A stretch of 32,121 bases of DNA from an uncultured Ignavibacteria bacterium. GTDB lineage: Bacteria; Bacteroidota; Ignavibacteria; SZUA-365. Position numbers and translations under genes: made by a program. Below the pieces are notes generated by a model. The model was not told where the DNA came from, did no database searches, and saw nothing but the letters and a program-made list of their open reading frames with translations. Shown here piece after piece: positions 1 through 9,212 of the stretch (position 1 is the stretch's first letter; every line of letters starts with the position of its first letter). The stretch covers positions 1-32,121 of the forward strand of contig CAJXVM010000036.1 of assembly GCA_913061095.1 (NCBI GenBank), in the 5' to 3' direction.

Positions 1-349
1 GGACCACACGCTCACGCGTGTGGTTACCGCATGCCACCGACGGATGGCGCTAGCCGCACCCGTCAGGGTGTTGATGGGGGACGCACGCGTCGGACCACAC
101 GCTGACGCGTGTGGATACCGGATGCCGCCGACGGATGACGGTAGCCACACCCATGAGGGTGTGGATGGGGGACGCACGGGTCGGACCACACGCTGACGCG
201 TGTGGATACCGCATGCCGCCAACGGATGGCGCTCGCCACACCCGTCAGGGTGTGGATGGGATGGGCGTCCCGCGTTGGACCACACGCTCACGCGTGTGGT
301 TACCGCATGCCACCGACGGATGGCGCTAGCCACACCCGTGAGGGTGTGG
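1..349. repeat. Tandem array of four double-hairpin modules (period 91-94 bp)
   Basis: Four copies of a 70-bp module occur at 4-73, 95-164, 186-255 and 280-349. Each has hairpin A (arms CCACACGC/GCGTGTGG, 4-nt loop), a 30-bp conserved spacer and hairpin B (arms CCACACCC/GGGTGTGG, 4-nt loop). G-rich linkers of 21, 21 and 24 bp separate the copies. Copy 1 has a decayed B hairpin. Loops of A and B are reverse complements in copy 3 (TGAC/GTCA) and copy 4 (TCAC/GTGA), so the module is also an imperfect inverted repeat overall. The same family recurs at 2388, 4180, 8174 and, partially, 28011. The array lies upstream of acs; no gene is seen in it. REP/BIME-like behaviour is an inference. Confidence 0.9.
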
Positions 350-469
350 TCGGCGATGCGCACCACCATCCCCCGGTCCCACATCCCCGCCGCCCCGCTT
401 GCATTTCATCTGTCCAGTACGCAGTATTAGGGATATACATTGTCGACAATATCAGCATTGGAGGACGCG

Positions 470-2362
<1,893 letters not shown>

Positions 2363-2387
2363 ACGGACAGCAGGGGGAGATGGTACA

Positions 2388-2483
2388 GCATGCCGCCAAC
2401 GGATGGCGCTAGCCACACCCGTGAGGGTGTGGTTGAGGTGGCACCCCGCGCCTGACCACACGCTCACGCGTGTGGTTACCGCA
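2388..2483. repeat. Repeat copy between convergent genes; probable bidirectional terminator
   Basis: The region holds half of the conserved spacer, then hairpin B (2413-2432, loop GTGA), a 23-bp linker and hairpin A (2456-2475, loop TCAC) with the first bases of the following spacer. It fills almost the whole gap between the convergent acs and T9SS-cargo genes. The TAA stop of the minus-strand gene (2478-2476) directly touches hairpin A and is made from the repeat's own TTACCGC flank. Termination is inferred from position and stem strength; there is no T-tract. Confidence 0.8.
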
Positions 2484-4110
2484 GCAGCAGCATCTTCCGT
2501 TGCACGACCCCTTCATCGCTCACGAGGCGACAGAAATAGAGTCCACCCGGCAGATCCGCGCCCCGCAGCACAACCGAATGTGCGCCGCGGGTGTAATCCG
2601 CATCGGTGAGCACCGCCACCTCGCGTCCCATGACGTCGTGCACGGTAAGCCGCACATGCGCCGCCATCCCGAGTGTGAATGGAATGGATGTGACATCGCG
2701 GAAGGGATTCGGTGAGTTCTGCTGCAGGGCGATGCCGTCGGCTGCGGTGGGAGGATTGTCCGCCGCGGTGATATCCGAATTCACGTAGATGCGGAATCCG
2801 CGGGAGCTGTCAGCAAGGACGTTGGATGCAGGCGTTTCATAAATCGTATCCGTCGAGACCGCGTACCACATCAGTTCCGTCGCTTCGCCCTTCCAGTCGG
2901 GCTGTGCCGTCAGCAGGTGGCTGCGGAGCTCGGCGACCGTGATGCTCAGCGAGGAATCAATCCAATCGAACGGTCCCGGTGAGGCCCATGCTGTGGCACC
3001 CCCGCTGCTGCTCGTACTCCGATCGTAAAATTCCACGCGGTGAAAAAGAACATCCGAGTACACCACGGGATCAAAGAGACCGATCATGGCATTCGTGTAC
3101 GGATCAGGAGGAACAGGATTCCGCCATCGAAATGTGATGGTACTGTCGTCCGCCGCGGTCGCGAGATTGATGTGGGTTTCATCGGGGGGATACATCTGCT
3201 CGAAGGGATACGGCGCATGATCCGCGACATAGAACGCGTCGCAGACGCCGCGGATGAATGATTTGTCCCGGTGTATGAACGTGATGCGATGACCGGCATC
3301 GATTCCCTTCTCCCGACGGATCGTGGGAAATGCGAAAAAATGCGTTACTCCTCCCGGTACGGAGAGATCGCTGTCGAGAAGGGAATGCTGCCAGATGTCG
3401 TACCAGCCGGGCTGCGGGGGACCGGGCGGTTGATCGCCGAACTCTCCGGGAAAGTCGAGCACCGTGTAGACGGGCACGCTGTCGAAGACCGTGTTCAGAT
3501 AGCGGTCCCGCGCCGTGACCACTACCTCGAACGGACGGTGGCTGAACATCACGTCTTTCTGTGCCTGGAACGGATCGGTCAAATCGACGAGAAAATTCGC
3601 CAGGGTATCCGGGACGAACGTCATCACCGGGCTCTTCTGATTCAGGTAGTGGACATACGGTGTAATCTCGAGATGGACATTCTCTTCGGCCTTGGTGTTT
3701 CTCAGGCATATCTCGGCGCGTCCGTCTTCGAACTTGTCTGCTGAAAGGGCGAACACATACTCACTGAGCTGCAGAATCGGTTGATCCGCGAAGCGGATGC
3801 TGTTCCAGGAATATCCTTCCGGATCGTCGTTCCACGTCCTGTTCGAGCTGTCGCGTTCCGCCGTTGTGCCCATGATGTTGATCGTGACGTCTGATCTCAG
3901 CGTATCCCAGCCGGTGATCACGTTGCCGAGCGAATCACGCGCCACAAGTTCGAAGCACACCGGTTCGCCCGCGGTGAGCACGAGCGTGTCGGGTCCCGCA
4001 TATTCCAGCGCGACCCCCCGCGGCTGTGCGCACGCATCCGGCGCCTGCAAAAGGAAAACAGCGAAACACGCGAACACGGCAGCAGACGAAAGTGCCTTGA
4101 GACGAAGCAT
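2476..4110 (-). CDS. Secreted protein with C-terminal type IX secretion sorting domain
   Basis: A 544-residue protein of unknown function. Residues 1 to about 27 form a signal peptide (basic start, hydrophobic core, cleavage after DACA). The last 80 or so residues are a typical T9SS type A sorting domain: it opens with LQQNSPNPF, contains VHDVMGREVAVL and GGLYFCRL, and ends in a KMLLLR tail. In Bacteroidota such domains direct export through the outer membrane and are then cleaved. The middle part is rich in beta-strand-like segments and has no recognised catalytic motif. The start at 4110 is chosen because AAGGAGG stands just upstream and the signal peptide begins there; the open frame continues further upstream. 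It is convergent with acs and divergent from the AraC-type gene. Confidence 0.88.
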   Translation of the reverse strand: MLRLKALSSAAVFACFAVFLLQAPDACAQPRGVALEYAGPDTLVLTAGEPVCFELVARDSLGNVITGWDTLRSDVTINIMGTTAERDSSNRTWNDDPEGYSWNSIRFADQPILQLSEYVFALSADKFEDGRAEICLRNTKAEENVHLEITPYVHYLNQKSPVMTFVPDTLANFLVDLTDPFQAQKDVMFSHRPFEVVVTARDRYLNTVFDSVPVYTVLDFPGEFGDQPPGPPQPGWYDIWQHSLLDSDLSVPGGVTHFFAFPTIRREKGIDAGHRITFIHRDKSFIRGVCDAFYVADHAPYPFEQMYPPDETHINLATAADDSTITFRWRNPVPPDPYTNAMIGLFDPVVYSDVLFHRVEFYDRSTSSSGGATAWASPGPFDWIDSSLSITVAELRSHLLTAQPDWKGEATELMWYAVSTDTIYETPASNVLADSSRGFRIYVNSDITAADNPPTAADGIALQQNSPNPFRDVTSIPFTLGMAAHVRLTVHDVMGREVAVLTDADYTRGAHSVVLRGADLPGGLYFCRLVSDEGVVQRKMLLLR

Positions 4111-4179
4111 GATACCCCTCCTTGGGCTGATACGCGGAACGCAGATATATACGGATATCTTCATGCGGAATCAACCGCC

Positions 4180-4272
4180 GTGTGGGTGGGGCACGCGTCG
4201 GACCACACGCTCACGCGTGTGGATACCGCACACCGCTAACGGATGACGGTAGCCACACCCGTAAGGGTGTGG
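4180..4272. repeat. Double-hairpin repeat copy in a divergent promoter region
   Basis: A complete 70-bp module (hairpin A 4203-4222 with loop TCAC, 30-bp spacer, hairpin B 4253-4272 with loop GTAA), preceded by a remnant of the G-rich linker. It sits between two divergent genes. Hairpin B ends only 12 nt before the chosen ATG of the AraC-type regulator, so it must be in that gene's 5' leader or promoter. Confidence 0.9.
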
Positions 4273-4284
4273 TACATTGCGCGG

Positions 4285-5529
4285 ATGCGTATCTTCCCAT
4301 TATTCTGTACCGTGCTGTCATCCATCAATAATATCGCTCTCATCCTCGGCATCGCGCAGGGACTTTTCCTCGCGGCGCTGCTGCGGCAGCGGCACTGGAA
4401 ACTTTATGCGAACCGCTTCCTCGCCGCGCTGATGGCGGCGTATGCGCTCATCCTGCTCAATCTCCTCGCGCAGGATCTCGGGTTCCATGCGCTGCATCCG
4501 AAGCTCTGGCTGCTGCTGAGCGGACTGCCGCTGCTCAGCGGTCCCCTTCACTACCTGTACGCGCGTCATCTCATCCATCCCGACCGCCGCTTCGGCCGGC
4601 GCGAATGGCTGCACTTCCTGCCGTTCATCCTCTACAAGCTCACCGAGCTTCCGCTGCTCTTCGGCGATCCGGATGCGCTGGCATTCATCCTCCGTGACGT
4701 CACGGCGCACGACATGCCCTGGCGCTTCTTCCTCTTCAACTGGGCGATCATCGCGCAGTCGCTGCTCTATCTCGGCGGGACACTCATTATGCTGCAGCGG
4801 CACGCGCGCGGACTCGAAGACGTCGTCTCCTCCGCGCATCACCTGCGCCTGACCTGGCTGCGCAACATCACGCTGCTTTCCCTCGTCGCCTGGCTGCTGT
4901 TCACGATCGAGTTCAGCTTTTTCCTCGGCGGCATGACCCTCGCCGACCGCTTCGGCGTCACCGGCATCCTCGGCGGCGTGCTCGTCTACGTCATGGGTTA
5001 TCTCGGACTCGCCCGTTCCGAAATCCTCGAAGCCCACGGTATCGCCGCCTCGTTGCAGGATCTCTCACAGTACAGGAAAGTGCAGCAGCAAGCGGGAGCC
5101 CCACGTGTGAGCGTGGGGATGGACCGTCCGAAGTCATCCCCATCTTATTCTTACTCCAAATCCGGCCTCTCCGACGAAGCAGCCGCCTCCATCGAACACC
5201 GCCTCCGCGCTGCGCTGGAGGAGAAACATGTTTACCGCGACAGCGCCCTCACGCTGCCGAAACTGGCAGAGCAGCTGGATGTCTCACCGCACAACCTCTC
5301 CGAAGTCATCAATACGCGCGTTGGAATGAATTTTTTCGACCTCGTCAACGGCTACCGCGTGCGTGAGGTGCAGCGGCGCCTGGAGGATCCTGCCGGCCGG
5401 CAGTTCACGGTGCTCGCGATCGCCTTTGACGCCGGGTTCAATTCAAAAACGTCGTTCAATACCATATTCAAGAAACAGACAGGAATGACGCCCTCGGCAT
5501 ACCGCGAATCGCGGGGCGCAGCGGTCTGA
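4285..5529 (+). CDS. Membrane-bound AraC-family transcriptional regulator (7TM-like + HTH)
   Basis: A 414-residue protein. The first ~250 residues carry about seven hydrophobic segments, as in the Bacteroidota regulators in which a membrane sensor is fused to a DNA-binding domain. A polar linker of about 50 residues follows. The C-terminal ~100 residues are an AraC-type double helix-turn-helix: LPKLAEQLDVSPHNLSEVIN is the first HTH, and AFDAGFNSKTSFNTIFKK followed by TGMTPSAYR is the second with its family signature. The ligand and targets are unknown; the neighbouring TonB receptor gene is a plausible target (inference). The ATG at 4285 has only a weak ribosome site, and a GTG 27 bp downstream is an alternative. 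A hairpin repeat lies immediately upstream, and a related hairpin is embedded in the linker. Confidence 0.85.
   Translation: MRIFPLFCTVLSSINNIALILGIAQGLFLAALLRQRHWKLYANRFLAALMAAYALILLNLLAQDLGFHALHPKLWLLLSGLPLLSGPLHYLYARHLIHPDRRFGRREWLHFLPFILYKLTELPLLFGDPDALAFILRDVTAHDMPWRFFLFNWAIIAQSLLYLGGTLIMLQRHARGLEDVVSSAHHLRLTWLRNITLLSLVAWLLFTIEFSFFLGGMTLADRFGVTGILGGVLVYVMGYLGLARSEILEAHGIAASLQDLSQYRKVQQQAGAPRVSVGMDRPKSSPSYSYSKSGLSDEAAASIEHRLRAALEEKHVYRDSALTLPKLAEQLDVSPHNLSEVINTRVGMNFFDLVNGYRVREVQRRLEDPAGRQFTVLAIAFDAGFNSKTSFNTIFKKQTGMTPSAYRESRGAAV
5099..5118. repeat. Hairpin related to the repeat family inside the AraC-type gene
   Basis: Perfect 7-bp arms CCCCACG/CGTGGGG enclose a 6-nt loop TGTGAG. Its arms and loop resemble hairpin A of the dispersed family read in reverse. 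It falls in the low-complexity linker between the membrane and HTH domains, encoding the APRVSVG stretch in frame. It may be a decayed insertion tolerated by the linker; chance similarity is possible. Confidence 0.45.
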
Positions 5530-5715
5530 CATTCGACCTCCCGGATGAACAGCGGTGGGATTCGAATGCCCGGGCGCATGCGGATCGAGGTTCGGACGTC
5601 CGGGCAAGCGCTGATGTGACATTCGAATGCCACGGTTGAATGCCGATTCAAGGTTCGAATGCGCGGGGCGAACGCCGACTTGAGGTTCGATCCGCTGGGA
5701 AGGAACGCTTTGCGC
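5503..5715. repeat. Degenerate tandem repeat, unit about 29-32 bp, at least six units
   Basis: Units start with TTCGA/TTCGG at 5532, 5561, 5591, 5622, 5654 and 5686. The spacing is 29, 30, 31, 32 and 32 bp. The rough consensus of the first half is TTCGAATGCCCGGGCG, followed by a variable part often ending GAGG. A seventh, more diverged unit may cover 5503-5531, which includes the last codons and stop of the AraC-type gene. The array fills most of the 240-bp gap before the TonB receptor gene. No direct-repeat/unique-spacer alternation is seen, so it is not a CRISPR array. Confidence 0.65.
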
Positions 5716-5770
5716 GCGGATGTTTGCGTATTTGCGGCCGCATATGTTCATCAACCGGAAGCTATCGTCC

Positions 5771-8173
5771 ATGCGGCCCATTATTCCCTTCAGTATTTTC
5801 ATCCTCTTTCTCTGCACGGTTTTCCTGAACCTCACAACCCTCGCGCAGGATGCGCCATTAACCGGGCGCATCCATGGAAGCGTCACCGACGCGGAAACCG
5901 GACAGCCGCTGCCCGGCGCGAATGTGCGGATCCTCGAAACGATCAGGTCTTCTCAAACCGGTCGCGACGCCGGAACGGATCACGGAACCACCACCGGTCG
6001 CGATGCCGGAGCGAATCGAAGTGCCGGCACGAATCGCGGTGCGGCGACAGACGCCGGGGGCGCGTTTTCCATTCCCGGCATCCCGCCCGGGACGTATCGT
6101 CTGCGCGTGAGCTTCATCGGATACGAAGCGCGGGTGGTGACCGACGTCGTCGTGCGTCCCGCGCGTAGCACGCAGGTCGCAATAACCCTCCATACCACAT
6201 CCCTCGAAACCGACGCCGTGGAGATCACCGCCGGCTATTTCACTGCGCCCGCCGACGCCCCAGTCAGCACCGCGGAGTTCTCGGGCGAGGAAATCCGGCG
6301 CGCGCCGGGCTCGGCAGGGGACGTCAGCCGCATCATGATGGTGCTGCCCTCCGTCGCGAAAGTCAACGACCAGTCCAACAGCCTCATCGTCCGCGGGGGG
6401 AGTCCCCTTGAAAACGCCTTCTTCATTGATGGGATTGAAGTCCCCAACATCAACCACTTTCCGGCGCAGGGGGCGAGCGGGGGACCGCTGGGACTTCTGC
6501 CGGTCGACCTGATCCGTGACGTGCGTTTCTCCGCGGGCGGTTTCCCCGTGCAGTACGGCGACCGGCTCTCGGCGGTGATGGATATCACGCTGCGTGAAGG
6601 CAGCCGTGACGGCATGGCGGCGCAGGCGGATCTCAACTTCGCGGGCTTCGGCGGGGTGATGGAGGGTCCGCTGGGCGACCGCGGCTCCTGGGTCGTCTCC
6701 GCGCGGCGCAGCTACCTCGACCTGCTCGTCTCCGCGGTGGACGTCGGCAGCTCGGTCGCGCCCTGGTACGGCGACGCCGCCGCGAATATCACTCTGGATG
6801 TCTCCCCCCGGCATCGCCTCAGCGCCATGGCGCTGTGGAGCGACGATCACAACGATCCCGAGTACGAGACGGCGGTGGAAAACGACATGCAGTATTTCGG
6901 GAGGCAGGATATCTACAACGCCACGGCCGGACTCACCTGGCGGGCGCTGTGGAGCAGGAGCACCTTCAGCAACACCACGCTGTCGTTCACCGGGATGCGC
7001 TTCCGCGAACATTTCCTCTACACGGCCAGCCGCGGCGAGGCGCTCGACAACCGGTCCGACGAACGCTGGCTGCAGCTGCGGCACACCACCCGCGCGCGCA
7101 TCACGCCGTGGCTCAGCGTCGAGGGCGGCGGGGACGTCAAGCATCAGCAGGCCGCGTTCGACAGCCGCTACGGGGCGGCGACAGGACCGCTGGGCGAGCC
7201 GCTGCCCGCCTTCACCTTCAATGAGGATGCCCGGTTCACGCTCATCGGCGCACATGCCGCGGCAATTCTCACTCCCCTCGCGCCGCTCAGCCTCACCCTC
7301 GGGATGCGCGCCCAGTACGGCAGCTGGAACCGGCGCGTCGAATGGCAGCCGCGCGCGTCGGCATCCCTTAAGATCACACAGCGCACCGCGCTCAGTCTTG
7401 CAGCGGGAATCTACACGCAGAGCCTCCCGCTGATCCTCCTCGCCCAGAGCGACGACAGCCGCGCATTGCCCGATCTTCGTTCGTCGCATCTCGTCGCGGG
7501 TGTTTCTCATTTGCTCACCGCCGACACGCGTCTCACGCTGGAGGGGTACCTCAAGCGCTACGACCGCTTCCCGGTGGATCCCGCGCAGCCCGGACTCTTC
7601 ATCGTCGACGAGCTGACGTACCGCTACGGCTTCTTCACGCCCCACGGACGCCTGGAGTCAGGCGGCGAGGCGCACTCCCGCGGCGTGGAGCTGACCCTGC
7701 AGAAAAAACTCGCGCGCGACGTGTACGGACTCGCCAGCGCCGCGTGGTCCGCCGCCCGCTACACCGATGCGAGCGGCGTGGAGCGTGCGCGGGTGTACGA
7801 CAACCGCCTGCTCTTCAGCGTGGAGGGGGGATGGAAGCCGTCGGATGTATGGGAGTTCAGTCTGCGCTGGATCTGGGCGGGCGGTGCGCCGTACACGCCG
7901 ATGGATGTCGCCGCGTCGCGGGCTGCGCGGCAGGAGGTGCTCGACGCCGGACGCATCAACGGCGCGCGGCATCCCGACTATCATTCGCTCAACCTCCGCG
8001 TCGACCGCCGTTTCAACTTTGCGCGCTCCAGTCTCGTCGTGTACCTCAGCGTCTGGAACGTCTACGACCGCCGCAACGTGGCCGGATACATATGGAGCGA
8101 GGAAGAGCAGGGCGTCAAGACGCTGTATCAGTGGGGCATGCTGCCCATCTTCGGCATCGAATGGGAGCTCTGA
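5771..8173 (+). CDS. TonB-dependent outer-membrane receptor with carboxypeptidase-regulatory-like N-domain
   Basis: An 800-residue outer-membrane protein. A signal peptide covers roughly residues 1-25, ending near TLAQ. It is followed by a CarboxypepD_reg-like beta-sandwich (GSVTDAETGQPLPGANVRI ... GYEARVV), a plug domain with SLIVRGGSPLENAFFIDGIE, and a long C-terminal beta-barrel. Such receptors import a substrate using TonB/ExbBD energy; the substrate cannot be told, and no SusD partner is adjacent. The N-domain is interrupted at about residues 57-95 by a low-complexity insert rich in Gly, Arg, Thr and Ala with repeated GRDAG/ANR/GTNRG units, encoded by imperfect DNA repeats. The ATG at 5771 is chosen for the GGAAG ribosome site and the signal peptide; ATGs at 5720 and 5744 are alternatives. 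The TGA stop touches a truncated hairpin repeat. Confidence 0.88.
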   Translation: MRPIIPFSIFILFLCTVFLNLTTLAQDAPLTGRIHGSVTDAETGQPLPGANVRILETIRSSQTGRDAGTDHGTTTGRDAGANRSAGTNRGAATDAGGAFSIPGIPPGTYRLRVSFIGYEARVVTDVVVRPARSTQVAITLHTTSLETDAVEITAGYFTAPADAPVSTAEFSGEEIRRAPGSAGDVSRIMMVLPSVAKVNDQSNSLIVRGGSPLENAFFIDGIEVPNINHFPAQGASGGPLGLLPVDLIRDVRFSAGGFPVQYGDRLSAVMDITLREGSRDGMAAQADLNFAGFGGVMEGPLGDRGSWVVSARRSYLDLLVSAVDVGSSVAPWYGDAAANITLDVSPRHRLSAMALWSDDHNDPEYETAVENDMQYFGRQDIYNATAGLTWRALWSRSTFSNTTLSFTGMRFREHFLYTASRGEALDNRSDERWLQLRHTTRARITPWLSVEGGGDVKHQQAAFDSRYGAATGPLGEPLPAFTFNEDARFTLIGAHAAAILTPLAPLSLTLGMRAQYGSWNRRVEWQPRASASLKITQRTALSLAAGIYTQSLPLILLAQSDDSRALPDLRSSHLVAGVSHLLTADTRLTLEGYLKRYDRFPVDPAQPGLFIVDELTYRYGFFTPHGRLESGGEAHSRGVELTLQKKLARDVYGLASAAWSAARYTDASGVERARVYDNRLLFSVEGGWKPSDVWEFSLRWIWAGGAPYTPMDVAASRAARQEVLDAGRINGARHPDYHSLNLRVDRRFNFARSSLVVYLSVWNVYDRRNVAGYIWSEEEQGVKTLYQWGMLPIFGIEWEL

Positions 8174-8432
8174 GTACACCCGTGAGGGTGTGGATGGGGT
8201 GGGGCGCTCGCGGGGAACCACACGCTTACGCGTGTGGCTACCGCATGCCGCCGACGGGTGGGGGCTCACGCCTGCCCCACACGCTCACGCGTGTGGCTAC
8301 CGCACGCCGCCGACGGATCGGGTGTGATCACGCGTGTGGCTACCGCATGCCGCCGACGGATCGGGTGTGATCACGCGTGTGGCTACCGCATGCCACCGAC
8401 GGGTGGGGTTAGCCACACCCGTGAGGGTGTGG
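8174..8432. repeat. Rearranged double-hairpin repeat cluster between convergent genes
   Basis: Contents in order: truncated hairpin B (8176-8191), linker, hairpin A (8218-8237, loop TTAC), a short spacer, hairpin A (8277-8296, loop TCAC), then two copies of a 43-bp unit starting at 8318 and 8361. In these units the left arm of A has been replaced by GGGTGTGATCA. Hairpin B (8413-8432, loop GTGA) closes the cluster. Junctions occur in the shared CCGACGG core, as expected from recombination between copies. It separates the TonB receptor gene from the convergent hemerythrin-like gene and probably terminates both. Confidence 0.85.
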
Positions 8433-8443
8433 TCGGTCGGAGG

Positions 8444-9088
8444 TCAATCTTCGTGAAGGAGCCGATCCCATGTATACCCGGCACGCTGAATGGCGCGCCT
8501 GGCGGGATCGAGTCCGGCGGGATTGTTGATGTTGGGATTGAGTCTCGTTTCAGGATGGTTTTCCAGGCGCTCAAGCAGCTCGGGCTGATCGGTACGCGCG
8601 CAGTGGTCGAGCACGTCGTAGAGCGTATTCTGCGTCTCCTCGAGCAGGTTGTGCTTTTCGAGCAGGGAACGCAGCACCGTGATGAGCTCATCATCCGGCG
8701 GGGGCACCAGCAGCGCGGCGATGGCGCCGTGTTCGAGATGGATCTGCTGCAGCGCGAAAAAGCCGTTTTCGCTGCGCTCGCGGATCAGCGGCATCACGAT
8801 ATTCTCCTCGATCGCGATATGACGGAGGAGTCCGCGGCGAAACGCATCGTACCGCTCACGGTCGATATCCCCACCGGCGACCGCTTCGGTGAGTACCGCA
8901 TCGAGCCGGCGATGATCCTGCGTGAGATATTCGGATGGAAGCACAGGCGAAGATCTTTCGGAGAGTGGGGGAAATCCTGCACCACGAGGTGCGAACACTA
9001 AAATGAACAAAGGATGCGAATCCTCCAAGAGTCCGGCCGTCACCCGCATCATTTCGCTCCGCATTATTTCACTTCGCATGTGGTTCAT
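8444..9088 (-). CDS. Hemerythrin (HHE) domain protein
   Basis: A protein of up to 214 residues with a four-helix HHE domain. Visible ligand-type motifs are TQDHRRLD, HIAIEENIVMPLI, HLEHGAIAALL and EKHNLLEETQNTLYDVLD, i.e. spaced His and HxxxEE patterns that bind a di-iron centre and O2, NO or related ligands in this family. A C-terminal extension of about 40 residues follows. The start is uncertain. The ATG at 9088 has a G-rich run just upstream but adds about 48 residues without recognisable domain. A GTG at 8944 begins directly before the domain, with a poor ribosome site. It diverges from the oxidoreductase gene at 9213 and converges on the TonB receptor gene. Confidence 0.75.
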   Translation of the reverse strand: MNHMRSEIMRSEMMRVTAGLLEDSHPLFILVFAPRGAGFPPLSERSSPVLPSEYLTQDHRRLDAVLTEAVAGGDIDRERYDAFRRGLLRHIAIEENIVMPLIRERSENGFFALQQIHLEHGAIAALLVPPPDDELITVLRSLLEKHNLLEETQNTLYDVLDHCARTDQPELLERLENHPETRLNPNINNPAGLDPARRAIQRAGYTWDRLLHED

Positions 9089-9144
9089 ATCCCCCCGAAA
9101 GTGTAATTTCAGGATTAATCCCATCCGGGCCCATGCGAACACTC

Positions 9145-9176
9145 CACCGATCCGTCGCTGACGGACCGCGTCGGTG
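9145..9176. promoter_or_regulatory. Stem-loop in divergent promoter region
   Basis: Arms CACCGA and TCGGTG enclose a perfect inner stem TCCGTC-GCT-GACGGA, with a 5-nt bulge on the right side. It lies between the divergent hemerythrin-like and oxidoreductase genes, 37 bp before the latter's ATG. It could be an operator or a leader hairpin; no regulator can be assigned. Confidence 0.35.
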
Positions 9177-9212
9177 CCTGCATCCCGGTGCAACCACAGA
9201 GAGGAGTGACGA

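Noticed and set aside
1-349. CRISPR array
   Set aside because: The period is 91-94 bp and the spacer-like parts are themselves conserved between units, so there are no unique spacers.
5503-5715. CRISPR-like array because of the ~31-bp period
   Set aside because: The repeats are degenerate and contiguous, without alternation of identical repeats and unique spacers, and no cas genes are present.
5858-7645. Minus-strand open frame of 595 codons opposite the TonB receptor
   Set aside because: Antisense shadow of a well-supported TonB receptor gene.
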